Shown here piece after piece: positions 63,464-64,000 of a DNA stretch of 64,000 bases. The stretch's first letter is position 1, and the number at the start of each line of letters is the position of its first letter. The notes beneath the pieces are model-generated. The model searched no databases. It was not told where the DNA came from and worked only from the letters and a program-made list of their open reading frames with translations. The position numbers and the translations under genes were made by a program. The stretch is from Bacillus_BD sp963765265 (GTDB taxonomy: Bacteria; Bacillota; Bacilli; Bacillales; Cytobacillaceae), in contig CAVXVN010000004.1 in assembly GCA_963765265.1 (NCBI GenBank), forward strand, positions 36,458 to 100,457. The letters run 5' to 3'.

Positions 63464-64000
63464 TTAGGCTACTCTTGACAGTTTTCTTTTTTTGATCCCC
63501 TGACGAATATTTGAAATGGTAAATAGAGCGATTGCGATCCAGATACATGCAAAGGTGACAACATGGTCTTTTGTAAAGGACTCCCCGTACATAAGCACTC
63601 CGAGAATTAAACTAATGGTTGGGGAAATATATTGTAGGAAGCCAACCATATAAAGTGGAATTTTTTGTGCTCCAATACCAAACCATAAAAGTGGCAGGGC
63701 TGTAGCGATCCCTGATCCTAGTAAAAATAAATCATTTTTTATAGACCCTGTCGAGAAGCTCTGCTGATCATTCACACCTAAATACGCTAAAAACAATAGG
63801 GCGAAGGGTAGAACAAATAAAGTTTCCAATAGCAAACCTAAGATTGAATCCACTTTTATTAGTTTTTTAGACAATCCATAAAAACCGAAGGATAAGGCTA
63901 ATATGAGTGAAATCCAAGGGAGCTTTCCAACCGATACCGTCATATATATAACACCGATTCCAGCTATAACAAATGAAATTGCCTGCAACTTATTTACCTT
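63464..64000 (-). CDS. rarD: RarD-type EamA transporter, C-terminal part, cut by the window edge
   Basis: The C-terminal half of a DMT-superfamily (EamA) permease of the RarD kind. Five membrane segments are seen; SFGFYGLSKKLIKVDSILGL and WFGIGAQKIPLYMVGFLQYI, then SPTISLILGVLMYGESF, are typical for RarD. The frame continues past 63988 to the window edge, so the N-terminal half lies outside. The natural substrate is unknown. Confidence 0.88.
   Translation of the reverse strand, partial: KVNKLQAISFVIAGIGVIYMTVSVGKLPWISLILALSFGFYGLSKKLIKVDSILGLLLETLFVLPFALLFLAYLGVNDQQSFSTGSIKNDLFLLGSGIATALPLLWFGIGAQKIPLYMVGFLQYISPTISLILGVLMYGESFTKDHVVTFACIWIAIALFTISNIRQGIKKRKLSRVA

Noticed and set aside
1..64000. 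CRISPR arrays
   Set aside because: No evenly spaced direct repeats with unique spacers. The REP-like copies are irregular, in both directions and kilobases apart.
1..64000. rRNA or tRNA genes
   Set aside because: No stretch with the conserved cores was seen by eye; a covariance search would be needed for certainty.

Overview
The window looks like chromosomal DNA of a low-GC, spore-forming Bacillaceae (Bacillus, Neobacillus or Peribacillus type). Ribosome-binding sites are strong (AAGGAGG-like), terminators are U-rich, and the recognisable genes are Bacillus types: spx, helD, yneR, a YfmS-like soluble chemoreceptor, a CotA-like laccase, a class A PBP, a PhaP-like phasin and a YxjG/YxjH-like methionine synthase homologue.

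Layout. 1-5.7 kb: a broken SagB-type dehydrogenase (edge of a possible azole-peptide cluster), an L,D-transpeptidase, a broken CotA-like multicopper oxidase and a GMC oxidoreductase. 5.8-12.6 kb: a vitamin B12 uptake and salvage operon with promoter, cobalamin riboswitch and terminator in front of btuF-btuC-btuD/cbiZ-cbiA-cobA-btuF2. 12.7-15.2 kb: a lipoprotein serpin and three small unknown genes on the minus strand. 15.7-18.5 kb: a secreted PHP-domain protein and a HupE-like membrane protein. 18.8-23.6 kb: a drug-efflux MFS divergent from its TetR regulator, then GNAT, MaoC and quinone oxidoreductase genes. 23.8-33.5 kb: helD, a CoxG-like protein, a soluble chemoreceptor, membrane and lipoproteins, a secreted repeat protein, spx and a broken methyltransferase. 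33.6-35 kb: an IS200/IS605-type tnpB element. 35.1-39.1 kb: a broken secreted GH3 glycosidase, yneR and a FrnE-like DsbA pair. 39.2-50.2 kb: LLM monooxygenase, LysR, MetE-like, aromatic-acid symporter, phasin, MFS, pobA and two IclR regulators, a probable aromatic-acid module. 50.3-60.4 kb: hypotheticals, a metallopeptidase, a Bcr-type efflux pump, a class A PBP, AhpD-like and DUF3189-like genes. 60.4-64 kb: a hexuronate/KDG remnant (kdgR, kdgK, gutted uxuA) and rarD cut by the window edge.

Three things stand out. First, about twenty single-base frame breaks lie in otherwise well-kept genes, and all but one are +1 insertions. This looks like residual insertion errors in the assembly, so those genes are called pseudogenes only provisionally; cotA and uxuA also carry large internal deletions that single-base error cannot explain. 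Second, a REP-like GGGGACGGTTCT element occurs at least 16 times, usually just after stop codons, sometimes as a near-perfect palindrome, and twice at the cut end of a gene. Third, two copies of a long hairpin-rich noncoding element (39.2 and 63.1 kb) share their ends, but one carries an extra internal block of hairpins. A full tnpB element and a solitary right end of the same type are also present, so the two elements may be non-autonomous relatives; this is not established.
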